From Paenibacillus sabinae T27 (GTDB taxonomy: Bacteria; Bacillota; Bacilli; Paenibacillales; Paenibacillaceae): DNA of 64,000 nt. The position numbers were made by a program, and so were the translations under genes. The stretch's first letter is position 1. Every line of letters begins with the position of its first letter. Below the pieces are notes generated by a model. It was given only the letters and a program-made list of their open reading frames with translations, was not told where the DNA came from and ran no database searches. Below, piece by piece: positions 32,322-41,694 of the stretch. The stretch spans positions 1,166,001 to 1,230,000 of the forward strand of contig NZ_CP004078.1 of the NCBI RefSeq assembly GCF_000612505.1, read 5' to 3'.

Positions 32322-32369
32322 ATCCCCGAGTCGAAAAATCCCCGAGTCATAATATCCCCGAATCAAAAA
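32322..32369. repeat. Three 16-bp tandem repeats at the end of the sensor kinase gene
   Basis: Units starting ATCCCCGA at 32322, 32338 and 32354. The stop codon (32347-32349) lies inside the second unit, so changes in copy number would alter the kinase's last residues. Confidence 0.75.
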
Positions 32370-33336
32370 TTAGCCGGATTGTCGTGCCTTCGCCGGGCTG
32401 CGAGGAAAGCTCCACCCGGTGTCCGAGCCGCTTGCATATTTCGCGGACAAGATACAGACCCATACCGGTCGATTCACGGTACTCCCGCCCGCGTTCGCCC
32501 GTGAAATAAGGATTAAAGACCCGTTTCAGATCCTCAGGGGCGATTCCGATGCCTTCGTCGCGAATTTCCAGAATGGCCTCACGGCCTCGCTGGAAAGCTG
32601 CGGCGGTGACGGTTTTCCCGGAGCCGCCCGAATAATTCACGGCGTTGGTCAGAATCTGGGTCAGCATAAACCTCAGCCATTTGGCGTCGGTATAGACCTG
32701 AAGCTCCTCGGCAACCCGGATTTCCGCCTGCACGCCCCGGCGGATAAAGAGCCGCCGGTTCTCGGCCACCGTCTCGCTGACCGCCTTCCGCAAAGAGACG
32801 GGCACGATGCTGAAATCATCCTCGAACCGGTCCAGCCGGGAAGTGTACAGCACCATTTCCAGCCCTTTGCGCAGCCGGTCGACTTCCTCCCGGATACTGT
32901 CCGCCGCCGCATCGTCCATTTCCTCGGCGGTAAGCTGAATAATGGATAGGGGCGTCTTCATTTGATGAACCCAGCGGTTCATGAACGTGATCTGGCTGTC
33001 CACGCGGCTGGCCTCCTCGCCAAGGCGATCCCGGTAACGGCGGCCGTACGATTCCAGAAGCTTCTCGAAAGCTTCCGGAAGGGGAGCGTCGCCCAGCGGC
33101 TCGAAGGCGCTGTCGATGTAAGCTTCTGGCTCGGAAAGCTTGGCATAGAGGCGGCGGTGGCTGAGGTAGCGGAATGCGAGATAGACGGCGAGCACCGACC
33201 CGCTGATCGCTGCGCCGTACAGCATAATGGAGAAGGGGCGCCCTTCGCCTGTGAGCCAGTAAAGGAGCGGGACAAGCAGCATCTGGACCGCATAGAACAG
33301 CAGCAGCGGAATCTGCACCTTAAGGAACAGCTTCAT
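32347..33336 (-). CDS. BceS-type intramembrane-sensing histidine kinase
   Basis: 329 aa. Two N-terminal membrane helices (IPLLLFYAVQMLLVPLLYWL and LYGAAISGSVLAVYLAFRYL) joined by a very short loop, hence no sensor domain of its own. H-box FMNRWVHQMKTPLS (H124), N-box LTNAVNYSG and G-boxes DEGIGIAPED and GMGLYL. Such kinases sense through the BceAB transporter. It overlaps the regulator gene by 4 bp. Confidence 0.92.
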   Translation of the reverse strand: MKLFLKVQIPLLLFYAVQMLLVPLLYWLTGEGRPFSIMLYGAAISGSVLAVYLAFRYLSHRRLYAKLSEPEAYIDSAFEPLGDAPLPEAFEKLLESYGRRYRDRLGEEASRVDSQITFMNRWVHQMKTPLSIIQLTAEEMDDAAADSIREEVDRLRKGLEMVLYTSRLDRFEDDFSIVPVSLRKAVSETVAENRRLFIRRGVQAEIRVAEELQVYTDAKWLRFMLTQILTNAVNYSGGSGKTVTAAAFQRGREAILEIRDEGIGIAPEDLKRVFNPYFTGERGREYRESTGMGLYLVREICKRLGHRVELSSQPGEGTTIRLIFDSGIL

Positions 33337-34028
33337 GATGCTCCGGCAATGTTCAGCCGGTACCCCGCTCCCCTTACCGTTTCCACGGCATCCTGTGCTC
33401 CCAGTTCCTTAAGCTTTTTGCGTACCCTCGTTATGTAGACATTCAGTGTGTTGTCATCGATGAAATGCTGGTCCTCCCACATGAGGTCGAGCAGCCGCTC
33501 GCGGCTGACGACGCGGCCTTCCTTCAGCATCAGGGCTTCCAGCAGGACGGACTCTTTCTGAGTCAGTTCCGACGTCCGCTCTCCGTGCTGAATGGCGAAG
33601 CGTTCGGGATAGAGAGTCAGCGGGCCCAAGCGTACCGTCCGTTCTTCCGGCTGCTGCGCGTAAGAACCGTAGACCCTGCGGAGCTGACTGCGGATCTTGG
33701 CGAGAACGACTTCATAATGAAACGGCTTCGTAATGTAATCGTCGGCTCCGTTCTCCAGCGCCATCACCTGATCCATTCCGCTGTCTCTGGCAGAGATGAA
33801 GAGGATCGGGCAGAGCGACCGGCTGCGAATTTGGCGGCACCAGTAATATCCGTCGTATTTCGGGAGGTTTACATCCAGCAGAACGAGATCCGCTCCACTG
33901 TCCAGAAAGGCATCCAGCACCGAACTAAAATCCTCCACAGTAACTGTGCGGAAGCCGTATTTCGAGAGATAGGCTTCGAGCAGCCCAGCCAGCTTGGCAT
34001 CATCCTCTATGATCAAAATGGTTTCCAT
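33333..34028 (-). CDS. BceR-type OmpR-family response regulator
   Basis: 231 aa. The receiver has IIEDD, phospho-acceptor D52 in LVLLDVNLP and K in YITKPF. The C-terminal winged helix (LTQKESVLLEALMLKEGRVVSRERLL, NVYITRVRKKLKELGA) is OmpR type. First gene of the bceRS-bceAB-like array, it is predicted to activate bceAB from the direct repeats at 32272-32289. Confidence 0.92.
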   Translation of the reverse strand: METILIIEDDAKLAGLLEAYLSKYGFRTVTVEDFSSVLDAFLDSGADLVLLDVNLPKYDGYYWCRQIRSRSLCPILFISARDSGMDQVMALENGADDYITKPFHYEVVLAKIRSQLRRVYGSYAQQPEERTVRLGPLTLYPERFAIQHGERTSELTQKESVLLEALMLKEGRVVSRERLLDLMWEDQHFIDDNTLNVYITRVRKKLKELGAQDAVETVRGAGYRLNIAGAS

Positions 34029-34165
34029 GACATTCTCCTTCGTCTAATCTGCTTGTGGGAGGCTCACCGCTTTTATCATAGCTCATCGACAAAACGGTTT
34101 GTAGTCCTCCGGAAAGTTCACAGATTAACGAGAACCTTCAGCTCATTCCCTAACAGCAGCCGGCT

Positions 34166-35266
34166 TTACTTCGGGGCACTTCGAGAACGCCCTCTTATTG
34201 CGGCTGCCAAACCAAGGAGCAGCGGAATGAATATTTGAAAGACGGTGTCGATCTGGGTGCTGGGCCCAAGGCCGATGGCCATGTGCTGAGTAAAGTTTCT
34301 TTCGATAAAGGATGCCCCATAAATAAGTGCCCCAATCGGTAAAACCCACCGTTTTGAGGAGGTGCCGGTCAGGCTGGCCGCAGTCTCCACCGCACAGAAA
34401 TACCAAATCAGCATTTTGATAAACAACCCGATATAAATCATGATGGTGACGAGGATATCGAGCCGTTCGATAAACCGCAAGCTGGACAGTATACGGACCG
34501 ATTGGAGAAAAGGGAGATAGAAACTGCCGGCCAGAACCGGACCCAGAATGGCGATGTTCAGCGCATTCATGAAAATTAGAAACACACTGACCCCGATGTA
34601 CGCCCAGACAGTCTGTTTTACGGGAACGCCGGGCTTCTCCCAGAGCCGCCACAGCAGCAGAAAGACGATCATCTGACCGAAGGGAAAAGAGAGAATTTCC
34701 GGCAGCGCCGCCTGCAGAATCGGACGGAATCCGTTCTCGGCGACAGGTGCCAGCCGCGCGAAACTGACATGCCGCATCAGAATGAACAAGATGATCAGCA
34801 GGAAGTAACACAACAGCAGGCCCGGAAGCAAAATCTCCGGAAGACGAAAGATGATCTCTCCTCCCTTCCAAATCGCATAAACCGCAACAAGAATGAATAC
34901 CAGCATCGTGATGGACATAGGTGTTGATTCGAGCAAAGTTAGTGAGGTCAGCTCGCCGAAGTCGCGCAAATTACGCATGGATTGGTAGGCAAAATAGCAG
35001 GCATATATCCCGCCGAAGAAGGTTCCGGTGATACGGCCAAAGCCGAAATGGAGCATTTCGGCCAGCTCCATTTCAGGCATGAGCCGCTGAATCCACAGGA
35101 AGAGGGAGAGAAGCGCAAACCCGGCAACCGCACCGACGCTCATCGCTAGCCAGGAATCCTGCCTGGCGTCGGCCCCCAGAAGAAACAGGGGGGTGCTGCC
35201 GATTTCAAACAGGATCACCATGAACGAGATTTGCAGGCCCGTGATCCGCTTTTTTATCCGTGACAA
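34166..35266 (-). CDS. GerAB-family germination permease (second B subunit of the operon)
   Basis: 366 aa, ten predicted membrane segments of the spore-germination APC-type family: ITGLQISFMVILFEIGSTPLFLLGADARQDSWLAM, then FGELTSLTLLESTP. B subunits bind the germinant in the spore inner membrane. It starts at TTG 35266 with TAGGAGGTT upstream. It is the last gene of the operon, which already contains another B subunit at 36768-37871. The two are diverged, so they may see different germinants. Confidence 0.88.
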   Translation of the reverse strand: MSRIKKRITGLQISFMVILFEIGSTPLFLLGADARQDSWLAMSVGAVAGFALLSLFLWIQRLMPEMELAEMLHFGFGRITGTFFGGIYACYFAYQSMRNLRDFGELTSLTLLESTPMSITMLVFILVAVYAIWKGGEIIFRLPEILLPGLLLCYFLLIILFILMRHVSFARLAPVAENGFRPILQAALPEILSFPFGQMIVFLLLWRLWEKPGVPVKQTVWAYIGVSVFLIFMNALNIAILGPVLAGSFYLPFLQSVRILSSLRFIERLDILVTIMIYIGLFIKMLIWYFCAVETAASLTGTSSKRWVLPIGALIYGASFIERNFTQHMAIGLGPSTQIDTVFQIFIPLLLGLAAAIRGRSRSAPK

Positions 35267-35270
35267 TGCT

Positions 35271-35507
35271 CTAACCTCCTAACCATCCGATAAACGCTTT
35301 TCCGATTGGCTGAAAAAACACAATGTATGCCGAAGATATGCTGAGATGGGGGACCATGGCTAAACCCGCAAGGCCCACGTAAGCGGCCCATCCGAGTATC
35401 CCGACGAATAGCAGCCGGTGCAGAACGCTTCCTTTTCCCTTCAACTGCCGCCATCCCCAGATGAAGACGGCGGCGTAGAACGCAGTGGCCGCAGCCATTT
35501 GCATCAT
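35271..35507 (-). CDS. Small two-helix membrane protein, candidate germination-receptor D subunit
   Basis: 78 aa with two hydrophobic segments (ATAFYAAVFIWGWRQL and LLFVGILGWAAYVGLAGLAMV). Small D proteins of this size and topology accompany some GerA-type receptors and tune their response. It lies between the C subunit gene (7 bp away) and the second B gene (4 bp away). Start ATG 35507 has ATGAGG in front. Assignment is by size, topology and position only. Confidence 0.65.
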   Translation of the reverse strand: MMQMAAATAFYAAVFIWGWRQLKGKGSVLHRLLFVGILGWAAYVGLAGLAMVPHLSISSAYIVFFQPIGKAFIGWLGG

Positions 35508-35514
35508 ATCAGCC

Positions 35515-36771
35515 TCATTTCGGTTCGAGTGATTTATAGGCGCTGCCGATAAGGCCGATCCGCTCGATTTTCATTTTCACATGCGGTCGTATTTCAATAT
35601 TCTGAAATACGGTATCCCAGCTGTCTTCCTGCTTAATCCGCTTCCACCGCTTCGGATGATTGCGGTGAATGGAGACGGCAAAGCCGGTCACATCGGCATT
35701 CAGTTTTTTGACTGCATGCCAGGAAGTATCTATGGTTTCTGCAATATTATTTTCGATAGCGTGCTCCATTTGACGCATGGAGGATGCTTTCTCCAAATCC
35801 AGTTCGCTGCCGATTTCGGTTAATATACCGCCTGCTTTAATGTCGATATCCATGACGAAATGATCCTTCTCCCAGATCGGATGGACGGAGGTCGATGAAT
35901 GAAGCAGCGTTACGGAAGCATCGTCCCTGTCGCTTTTTCCGGGGGTGGAGGGAAAAGAAATGTTCGCTTTCTTAACCTTGTCCGTCAAGAACGATAATCC
36001 GAACGCTTCCCGCTGGGACAGCCATCCGACGAAACGGTCTACTTTGAGCACGCCCAGTCTCCCGAAGGCGATCCGGGAAGGAAGATCGGTTTGGGCTGTG
36101 TCGTCCGTCCGGTCCATCACCCGATTGCCGGTCAGCTTGATTTCTGGTACCGTCGAACTTTCCGAGTCGGAGCTCAGCTGCATTGCCATCTCAAACAACC
36201 GTATTCCGGGAAAATAGGAGGTCAATCTGGCTTCCTGTTCAATCATAAGCTGGATGCCCGCGCCCTGATTCTTGGTAAGCTGCATCAGCTGATCCAGAAT
36301 CCGGCCCGCTTCTCCTTCGGCTAAGAATACGTAGACCGTCTCACGGGCGTCGGGTTTTCGCAGAAACAGATCGATGAGCTGACTGATTCCTCGTTTCGCC
36401 AGCGATTCGCCGATGACTGTAATCCGGGAGTGGGAGAAGAACATCTCGCGCGTGCTGGTGAGATTGGTACGCTCGATGGCTTGCATAATGGTATTCCCCT
36501 TTACCGTATAGGTTAAAAAGGGAGGGGAACTTGTACTGCCTCCGCCGCTGCCCCCCATGCTGCTGGAACCGGACGAAGGGTTGATTACCTGATAGGTCCC
36601 TTTCCACTCGTTATCTTCCCAGTCATAGGCGGAACCCGAAACGATACCCAGCTCATTCAGCTCCCTGTCATCCCAGCAGCCGCCGGCCAGGAGCGACAAG
36701 AGGGAAAGAACCAGCAGAAGGCTTCGCCCGTTATGGCGCATTTTACAACGTATTCGTTTCTTCTCGCTCAT
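35515..36771 (-). CDS. Ger(x)C-family germination lipoprotein (C subunit)
   Basis: 418 aa. A signal peptide ending in the lipobox LLAGGC leads into WDDRELNELGIVSG, the hallmark start of GerC proteins. GNTIMQAIERTNLTSTREMFFSHSRITVIGESLAKRG, the LFLRKPDARETVYVFLAEG region and a C-terminal domain ending HPKRWKRI follow. It is the lipid-anchored receptor component on the spore inner membrane. ATG overlaps the B-subunit stop by 4 bp. Confidence 0.93.
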   Translation of the reverse strand: MSEKKRIRCKMRHNGRSLLLVLSLLSLLAGGCWDDRELNELGIVSGSAYDWEDNEWKGTYQVINPSSGSSSMGGSGGGSTSSPPFLTYTVKGNTIMQAIERTNLTSTREMFFSHSRITVIGESLAKRGISQLIDLFLRKPDARETVYVFLAEGEAGRILDQLMQLTKNQGAGIQLMIEQEARLTSYFPGIRLFEMAMQLSSDSESSTVPEIKLTGNRVMDRTDDTAQTDLPSRIAFGRLGVLKVDRFVGWLSQREAFGLSFLTDKVKKANISFPSTPGKSDRDDASVTLLHSSTSVHPIWEKDHFVMDIDIKAGGILTEIGSELDLEKASSMRQMEHAIENNIAETIDTSWHAVKKLNADVTGFAVSIHRNHPKRWKRIKQEDSWDTVFQNIEIRPHVKMKIERIGLIGSAYKSLEPK

Positions 36772-37871
36772 GTCTTATACTCCTTTCTTTTGATGACGGG
36801 TTCTTTAATCCGGGTCCATATCAGAATTCCCAGCGGCAGCAGAATATTGAAGAGTAGAAAAATGATGATTCGGCCTTCTTCGTTAAAAATATTCAGCTTC
36901 TCCGGTTCCCGCCAGGTGTACAGGCATTCCGTGATGATAACTATCGAAAGCGCCACGATATACGGTCTGTCGTTCCGGATGTGGAAGGTCTGCTTAAAGC
37001 ACTGAACGGTAGCAAACATAAAAATGGCGAGCTTCATATAGACGGACATCGTCCAGTAAGAAATGAACAAAACATCCAGATTCTCGATAAACCGGCCGAC
37101 CTGAATGATACTGATCGTTGAAAATATCGGATAAGCGATGTTCTTCATGTACTGGGGCCCAAAAACTGCCAAAGTCATCAAAATCTCCACAAACATACCC
37201 AGCGTCACGAGGCCTATGCCGATGACGCCGATAAATGTGCCTTTTTGCGGAAACTTAAAATAAGGGGCGATAAAAAGCAGCACGGAGACTTCCGACATCC
37301 ATCCGATCGGCGTAAGGGAGGCAAGCGTTAAAGAAGCCGCCGAATGATCGAATATAGGCAGCAGCCGGTGCAGGTCGATATGCTTCGTTAATCCCCAGAG
37401 ATATAGCGGAATGACCATGAGAAGCATAAGGTTGACAATGCTGTTTATCCGGGAAATAGCTTCAATGCCCCGGTTGATCATATACAGAGTGACAAGCATA
37501 ATAATAACGGCCGTTATAGCTGTAGGTGTGTTCAGCAGCATGTTATCCTTGATGAAGTTTACATATACGCGCAAGACATTCGTCGTCAGGTCCATATAAT
37601 ACTGAAGCAGAAGGATGCCGATCACGACAGCGAAGATGGGCGAGATTTTACGGCCTGCCCATCCCAAAAAAGGCTCACCGCCCGTGGCCTTGATTATGGT
37701 TCCGATAAGCCAGGCTATGCCAAGTCCAATCAACCCCGAAAATATAACCGCAAGCGGCGAATCCTGTTCGAGGTATTTCCCTATAATGATTGGAAGTACC
37801 ACGATAGCCGTGGGGAAAATGGCGCTGACAACGAGTAGGACTGCCTGGAAGGTGCCGATTGTTCCTTTCAA
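36768..37871 (-). CDS. GerAB-family germination permease (first B subunit)
   Basis: 367 aa, ten membrane segments, GTIGTFQAVLLVVSAIFPTAIVVLPIIIGKY at the start and LTPIGWMSEVSVLLFIAPYF in the middle are typical. Germinant-recognition subunit. Overlaps the A subunit gene and the C subunit gene by 4 bp each, so A, B and C are translationally coupled. Confidence 0.92.
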   Translation of the reverse strand: MKGTIGTFQAVLLVVSAIFPTAIVVLPIIIGKYLEQDSPLAVIFSGLIGLGIAWLIGTIIKATGGEPFLGWAGRKISPIFAVVIGILLLQYYMDLTTNVLRVYVNFIKDNMLLNTPTAITAVIIMLVTLYMINRGIEAISRINSIVNLMLLMVIPLYLWGLTKHIDLHRLLPIFDHSAASLTLASLTPIGWMSEVSVLLFIAPYFKFPQKGTFIGVIGIGLVTLGMFVEILMTLAVFGPQYMKNIAYPIFSTISIIQVGRFIENLDVLFISYWTMSVYMKLAIFMFATVQCFKQTFHIRNDRPYIVALSIVIITECLYTWREPEKLNIFNEEGRIIIFLLFNILLPLGILIWTRIKEPVIKRKEYKT

Positions 37872-39472
37872 GAGTTCTCACTTCCCTGGGGTTCGAATGG
37901 GTTGCCGGAAGCCTGCGGCTGCTCCGCAGGCAGGTTCTGTCTCGGCGCTTCCTGGCTTCCGTACGTGCTTGGTCGCATCTTCATTTTCCACATCGGCATG
38001 CGAAGAAAAATATCTTTCAGATAAGACGGCTTCATCGGAGCCACAGGAGATAAATACGGAATGCCGAACGACTCTAGCCCTGCCATGTGGATGAGAAGCA
38101 CCATTAAAAAGGACATAATGCCGAACAGGCCCATGGAGCCGGCGATCAGCATCATCAGAAACCGGATGAGCCGGATGGAGTTGGCGATGGCCAGTGACGG
38201 GATGACGAAATTGGAAATGGCCGTGAAGGACACTACGATAACCATGGCGGCGGATACAAGGCCCGCCTGAACGGCGGCCTGTCCCAGCACGAGCGCACCC
38301 ACAATGGAGATCGCCGGTCCGATCGCCCGCGGCATCCGCACCCCGGCTTCGCGCAGAACGTCGAAAGTCAGCTCCATGATCAGCGCCTCAATGAGCGCGG
38401 GAAAGGGAATCCCTTCACGCTGGGCGGCCAAGCTGATCAGCAGCGTCGTCGGCAGCATCTCCTGATGGAAGGTGGTGACGGCGATATAGAGCGCGGGAAG
38501 CAGCAGGGACACGAAAAAGGCGGTAAAGCGAATGATCCGCAGGAAAGAGGAAATATCAAACCGCTGGTAATAGTCCTCGCTGGATTGAAAAAAACTGAAG
38601 AAAGTCGCCGGAGCGAGAAGGGCGAAAGGGGTTCCGTCGATAAGGATGCCGACCTGTCCCTCCAGAATGCCTCCAGCCATGGCATCAGGACGCTCCGTAT
38701 TCTGAATGGTCGGAAATGGTGTCATTCCGCCGTCCTCAATCAGTTCCTCGATGTAATTGCTCTCCAGAATACTGTCCGTGTCGATGGCATCCAGCCTTTT
38801 TCGAATTTCCGCAAGCACCTGCTCACTCGCGATGCCGTGAAGGTAGACCAGGGCGATGCCAGTTTGGGTCCGACGGCCGATTTTATATTCTTCGACCCGC
38901 AGATCGGCGTTCTTGAGTCTCCGGCGTATCATGGAGGTGCCGATCCGCAGGCTTTCGGTAAAGCCTTCCTTGGGACCACGGATAACGCCCTGCGAGGTCG
39001 GTTCATTGATGCTCCGCGTCTCCCAGCCGGAGGTACCGGCAGCCAGCGCCGTCTTGGCTCCGTCAAGCAGGATAATCGTATTTCCTTCAAACAGCATGCG
39101 AAGCAGGCTTTCCACCGTTTTGCATTCTTTGATTCCGCTGACGGTCAGGATATGCTCTTTGATCAGAAGAAGGGCTTTCTCGTTATCCAGGCCCGGTTCC
39201 TGTAAATCTTTGCTATCCGTTAGGGGCTGAATGACGGCTTGGGTGATCAGATCGGCGTTAACCAGTCCGTCGATATAGATGAAAGTCAGGGAGGGGGAGG
39301 TGGAGGCCGGGTTAGATAACGAGCGGAATACCACGTCAGAGCTGTTCCCGATCCGCCGTTTAATTTCCGCTACATTGGCATCCAGTGAGGAATCCAGCGG
39401 CCGGGATGAAGCTGTAGCGGTTTCCGGCCCAGCTGCGGCTACTTTATGATTTGACAGGAATTTCAGTTTCAT
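37868..39472 (-). CDS. GerA-family spore germination protein (A subunit)
   Basis: 534 aa. A soluble N-terminal domain (DVVFRSL, FIYIDGLVNADLITQAVIQPL, VLAEIRKRLDAIDTDSILESNYIEELIED) is followed by GerA membrane motifs: GRRTQTGIALVYL, GQVGILIDGTPFALLAPATFFSFFQSSEDYYQRFD and FPALIEALIMELTFDVLREAGVRMPRAIG. GerA subunits oligomerise into a germination channel. It is the first gene of the operon; AAGGAGGGA precedes ATG 39472 and a sigma-G-like promoter lies 45-73 bp upstream. Confidence 0.94.
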   Translation of the reverse strand: MKLKFLSNHKVAAAGPETATASSRPLDSSLDANVAEIKRRIGNSSDVVFRSLSNPASTSPSLTFIYIDGLVNADLITQAVIQPLTDSKDLQEPGLDNEKALLLIKEHILTVSGIKECKTVESLLRMLFEGNTIILLDGAKTALAAGTSGWETRSINEPTSQGVIRGPKEGFTESLRIGTSMIRRRLKNADLRVEEYKIGRRTQTGIALVYLHGIASEQVLAEIRKRLDAIDTDSILESNYIEELIEDGGMTPFPTIQNTERPDAMAGGILEGQVGILIDGTPFALLAPATFFSFFQSSEDYYQRFDISSFLRIIRFTAFFVSLLLPALYIAVTTFHQEMLPTTLLISLAAQREGIPFPALIEALIMELTFDVLREAGVRMPRAIGPAISIVGALVLGQAAVQAGLVSAAMVIVVSFTAISNFVIPSLAIANSIRLIRFLMMLIAGSMGLFGIMSFLMVLLIHMAGLESFGIPYLSPVAPMKPSYLKDIFLRMPMWKMKMRPSTYGSQEAPRQNLPAEQPQASGNPFEPQGSENS

Positions 39473-39516
39473 GGCAACTCTTCCCTCCTTGGGCGCAGCT
39501 TTTGACTATTCTGCTG

Positions 39517-39545
39517 TATTATGCCCGGAAGGAGATTCCTTATTC
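39517..39545 (-). promoter_or_regulatory. Candidate sigma-G (forespore) promoter of the ger operon
   Basis: On the minus strand GAATA (39545-39541), 17 bp, CATAATA (39523-39517). This fits the forespore consensus GHATR-N17/18-CATWMTA, as expected for germination receptors. Confidence 0.6.
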
Positions 39546-39571
39546 TGGCTCTGGAAGAGGCCGTAAATATG

Positions 39572-39605
39572 CAAAAAGTCCGAGTGCCCATTTCGGGAAC
39601 CGGAC
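39572..39605 (-). terminator. Terminator of the glycerophosphodiesterase gene
   Basis: On the minus strand GTCCG (39605-39601) and CGGAC (39582-39578) close a loop containing CCCGAAATGGG, followed by TTTTTGC. Confidence 0.65.
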
Positions 39606-39617
39606 CTTCTTTCCAAG

Positions 39618-40358
39618 TTATTTGCCTTTGAAAGCAAGCAGCCCGGCAAGGACATCGGGGACGTCCGTGATGATGCCGGCCACGCCTGCGTCGATCAGAA
39701 ATTCCATCCGCTTCGGATCATTCACCGTGAACGGATGATAGACGACGCCGTTACGTTCGGCGTCCCGCACGAATTCCGGCAGCACTGCCAGATGATACGC
39801 GTGCAGCGCTTCCGCCTTCACGGTAGCGGCGTAATCCCAGGGGCGGTACAGGCCTTCCATATACAGAATGCCTGTCTTGATGTCCGGAGCCAGCGTCTTG
39901 AAGTAAGCGAGCGAATAATGATTGAAGCTCGAGATGATGACCCGGCTGCTCATGCCGTATGCCCGGACGGCTGCAATGACCTTTTCCTCCATTCCAGTAT
40001 ACGGAAAAATCCCGTTCTTAAGCTCGATGTTGAGCACCGTATCCCTGTCATGCAGCAGGTCGAGCAGTTCCTCCAGCCGCGGAATTTTCTCTCCGGCGAA
40101 GCTGCCGCTGCCGAACCAGGCGCCTGCGTCGAGCGACCGCAGCTCTTCCAGCGTCTTGTCCTTCACATAACCGCTGCCGTCAGTCGTCCGGTTGAGAGTC
40201 TCATCGTGAATTAGCACCAGCTGCCCGTCCCGGGACATCTGCACATCCGTTTCGATGCCCGTCGCGCCAAGCTCAAGGCTGCGCCGAAAGGCCGACATTG
40301 TATTTTCCGGGCATACCGCCGAAGCGCCCCGGTGCGCGAAATTCAGTATTTTTGCCAC
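39618..40358 (-). CDS. Glycerophosphodiester phosphodiesterase
   Basis: 246 aa, no signal peptide, so cytoplasmic. It hydrolyses glycerophosphodiesters to glycerol-3-phosphate and an alcohol. FAHRGASAVCPENTMSAF (catalytic His, Glu), GIETDVQMSRDGQLVLIHDETLNRTT (metal and catalytic His) and a closing GIITDVPD are the GDPD barrel motifs. GTG 40358 with GGAGGAATG in front. A single-gene unit, probably for phospholipid-derived phosphate and glycerol recovery. Confidence 0.93.
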   Translation of the reverse strand: MAKILNFAHRGASAVCPENTMSAFRRSLELGATGIETDVQMSRDGQLVLIHDETLNRTTDGSGYVKDKTLEELRSLDAGAWFGSGSFAGEKIPRLEELLDLLHDRDTVLNIELKNGIFPYTGMEEKVIAAVRAYGMSSRVIISSFNHYSLAYFKTLAPDIKTGILYMEGLYRPWDYAATVKAEALHAYHLAVLPEFVRDAERNGVVYHPFTVNDPKRMEFLIDAGVAGIITDVPDVLAGLLAFKGK

Positions 40359-40445
40359 CGCTCATTCCTCCGTCTCCTGATATCTGCCTTATATTATAGA
40401 TCAACTTTGATTCGGGAGAATAAGCGGAAAGTAAAAAATTTCATT

Positions 40446-41636
40446 TCATGCTCTCGGCCGCAGCGGCGTTATGCCGGGGAAATGGACCAATTCCTTCAGC
40501 GCGGCCTCGGCGAGCCCGGCGAAATACTGCGCGGCTGGAAGCAGGGCGGATTCGTCGGTATCGAACTTCGGGTGATGTTGGCTATACGTTCCTCCCGTGC
40601 CGATATTTACGAAAGCGCCGGAAATCTCCCGCAAGTAGTAGGCGAAATCCTCTCCGATCATTTGCGGAGCAAGATCGTGAACGCTATAGCCGAACTCCGC
40701 CGCCTGCTGCTTGGCGAAATCCGCCCAGCGCCCGCTATTGACTGTCGCCGGAGGTCCCGGAATCCACTTCAGCTCTGCAGAGGTGCCCGAAGCTGCCGCG
40801 ATGCCGTTGATAATTTGCCGGATTTGCCCGGGAATCCGGCTGCGGATTTGTTCGTTGTGTGTTCTTACCGTACCTTTCAGCTCTACGAGCTCAGGAAGGA
40901 CGTTCCAGGTCGTTCCGCCGTTAATCTGCGTTACGCTGACAACGACCGATTCTCCGGCGGGCGTCAGCCGGCTGGCTATCGATTGCAAAGCGGTGACGAT
41001 ATGGGCCGCAGCGAGAATCGAGTCTTCTCCGCGTTCGGGCTGGGCGGCGTGCGCCCCGGTCCCGCGGATGGCAATGACAAAGCAGTCGACTCCTGCGGTC
41101 AGCGCGCCGGTTCTAGTGCCGAATGAGCCTGACGGCAAATCGGGATTGCTATGAAGCCCGAAGATGGCGGACACGCCGGACAGGCCGCCGGACGCCAGAA
41201 CGGCTGGAGCGCCTGCGCCGGTCTCCTCCGCCGGCTGGAACAGGATGCGGACGGTGCCTTGCAGTTCCCGCTCACGGGATTTAAGCAAGTAAGCCGCCCC
41301 CAGAATGACCGCCGTATGGAAATCATGTCCGCAGGCGTGCATTTTACCGGGAATGGCGGAGGAGAAGGGCAGTCCGGTCTCTTCCGCGATCGGCAGAGCG
41401 TCGATATCCGCGCGAAGCGCCACCTTCGGCTCGCCGGAGCCGATCTCGGCAATCAGCCCGGTCTTAAGCGGAAGATCCAGAATGGAGATCCCGGCCCCGG
41501 TCAGCCATTGTCTGAGCTTTCCGGTTGTTTCATATTCTTCCTCTGCCAACTCGGGATGACGATGAAGCTCCCTTCTGGCCTGTACCAGCTTCTCGGTGAG
41601 CTCCTTATTCGATTCTATGGCAAATGGTTCTGTCAT
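40446..41636 (-). CDS. M20-family amidohydrolase (N-acyl amino acid deacylase type)
   Basis: 396 aa. Binuclear metal motifs: MHACGHDFHTAVILGAA (metal Cys/His), QPAEETGAGA, GLHSNPDLPSGSFGTR and EDFAYYLREISGAFVNIG. This is the M20D group that cleaves N-acetyl- or other acyl-amino acids, hippurate or peptides. ATG 41636 has GGGAGAGAT. It is divergent from the metQ-like gene at 42228, suggesting use of acylated amino acids imported by that system, which is an inference from position. Confidence 0.9.
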   Translation of the reverse strand: MTEPFAIESNKELTEKLVQARRELHRHPELAEEEYETTGKLRQWLTGAGISILDLPLKTGLIAEIGSGEPKVALRADIDALPIAEETGLPFSSAIPGKMHACGHDFHTAVILGAAYLLKSRERELQGTVRILFQPAEETGAGAPAVLASGGLSGVSAIFGLHSNPDLPSGSFGTRTGALTAGVDCFVIAIRGTGAHAAQPERGEDSILAAAHIVTALQSIASRLTPAGESVVVSVTQINGGTTWNVLPELVELKGTVRTHNEQIRSRIPGQIRQIINGIAAASGTSAELKWIPGPPATVNSGRWADFAKQQAAEFGYSVHDLAPQMIGEDFAYYLREISGAFVNIGTGGTYSQHHPKFDTDESALLPAAQYFAGLAEAALKELVHFPGITPLRPRA

Positions 41637-41694
41637 TGTTATCTCTCCCTTGGGCTATATAAGCTGAACTTAAGATCTTCTCATCAGATATCAG

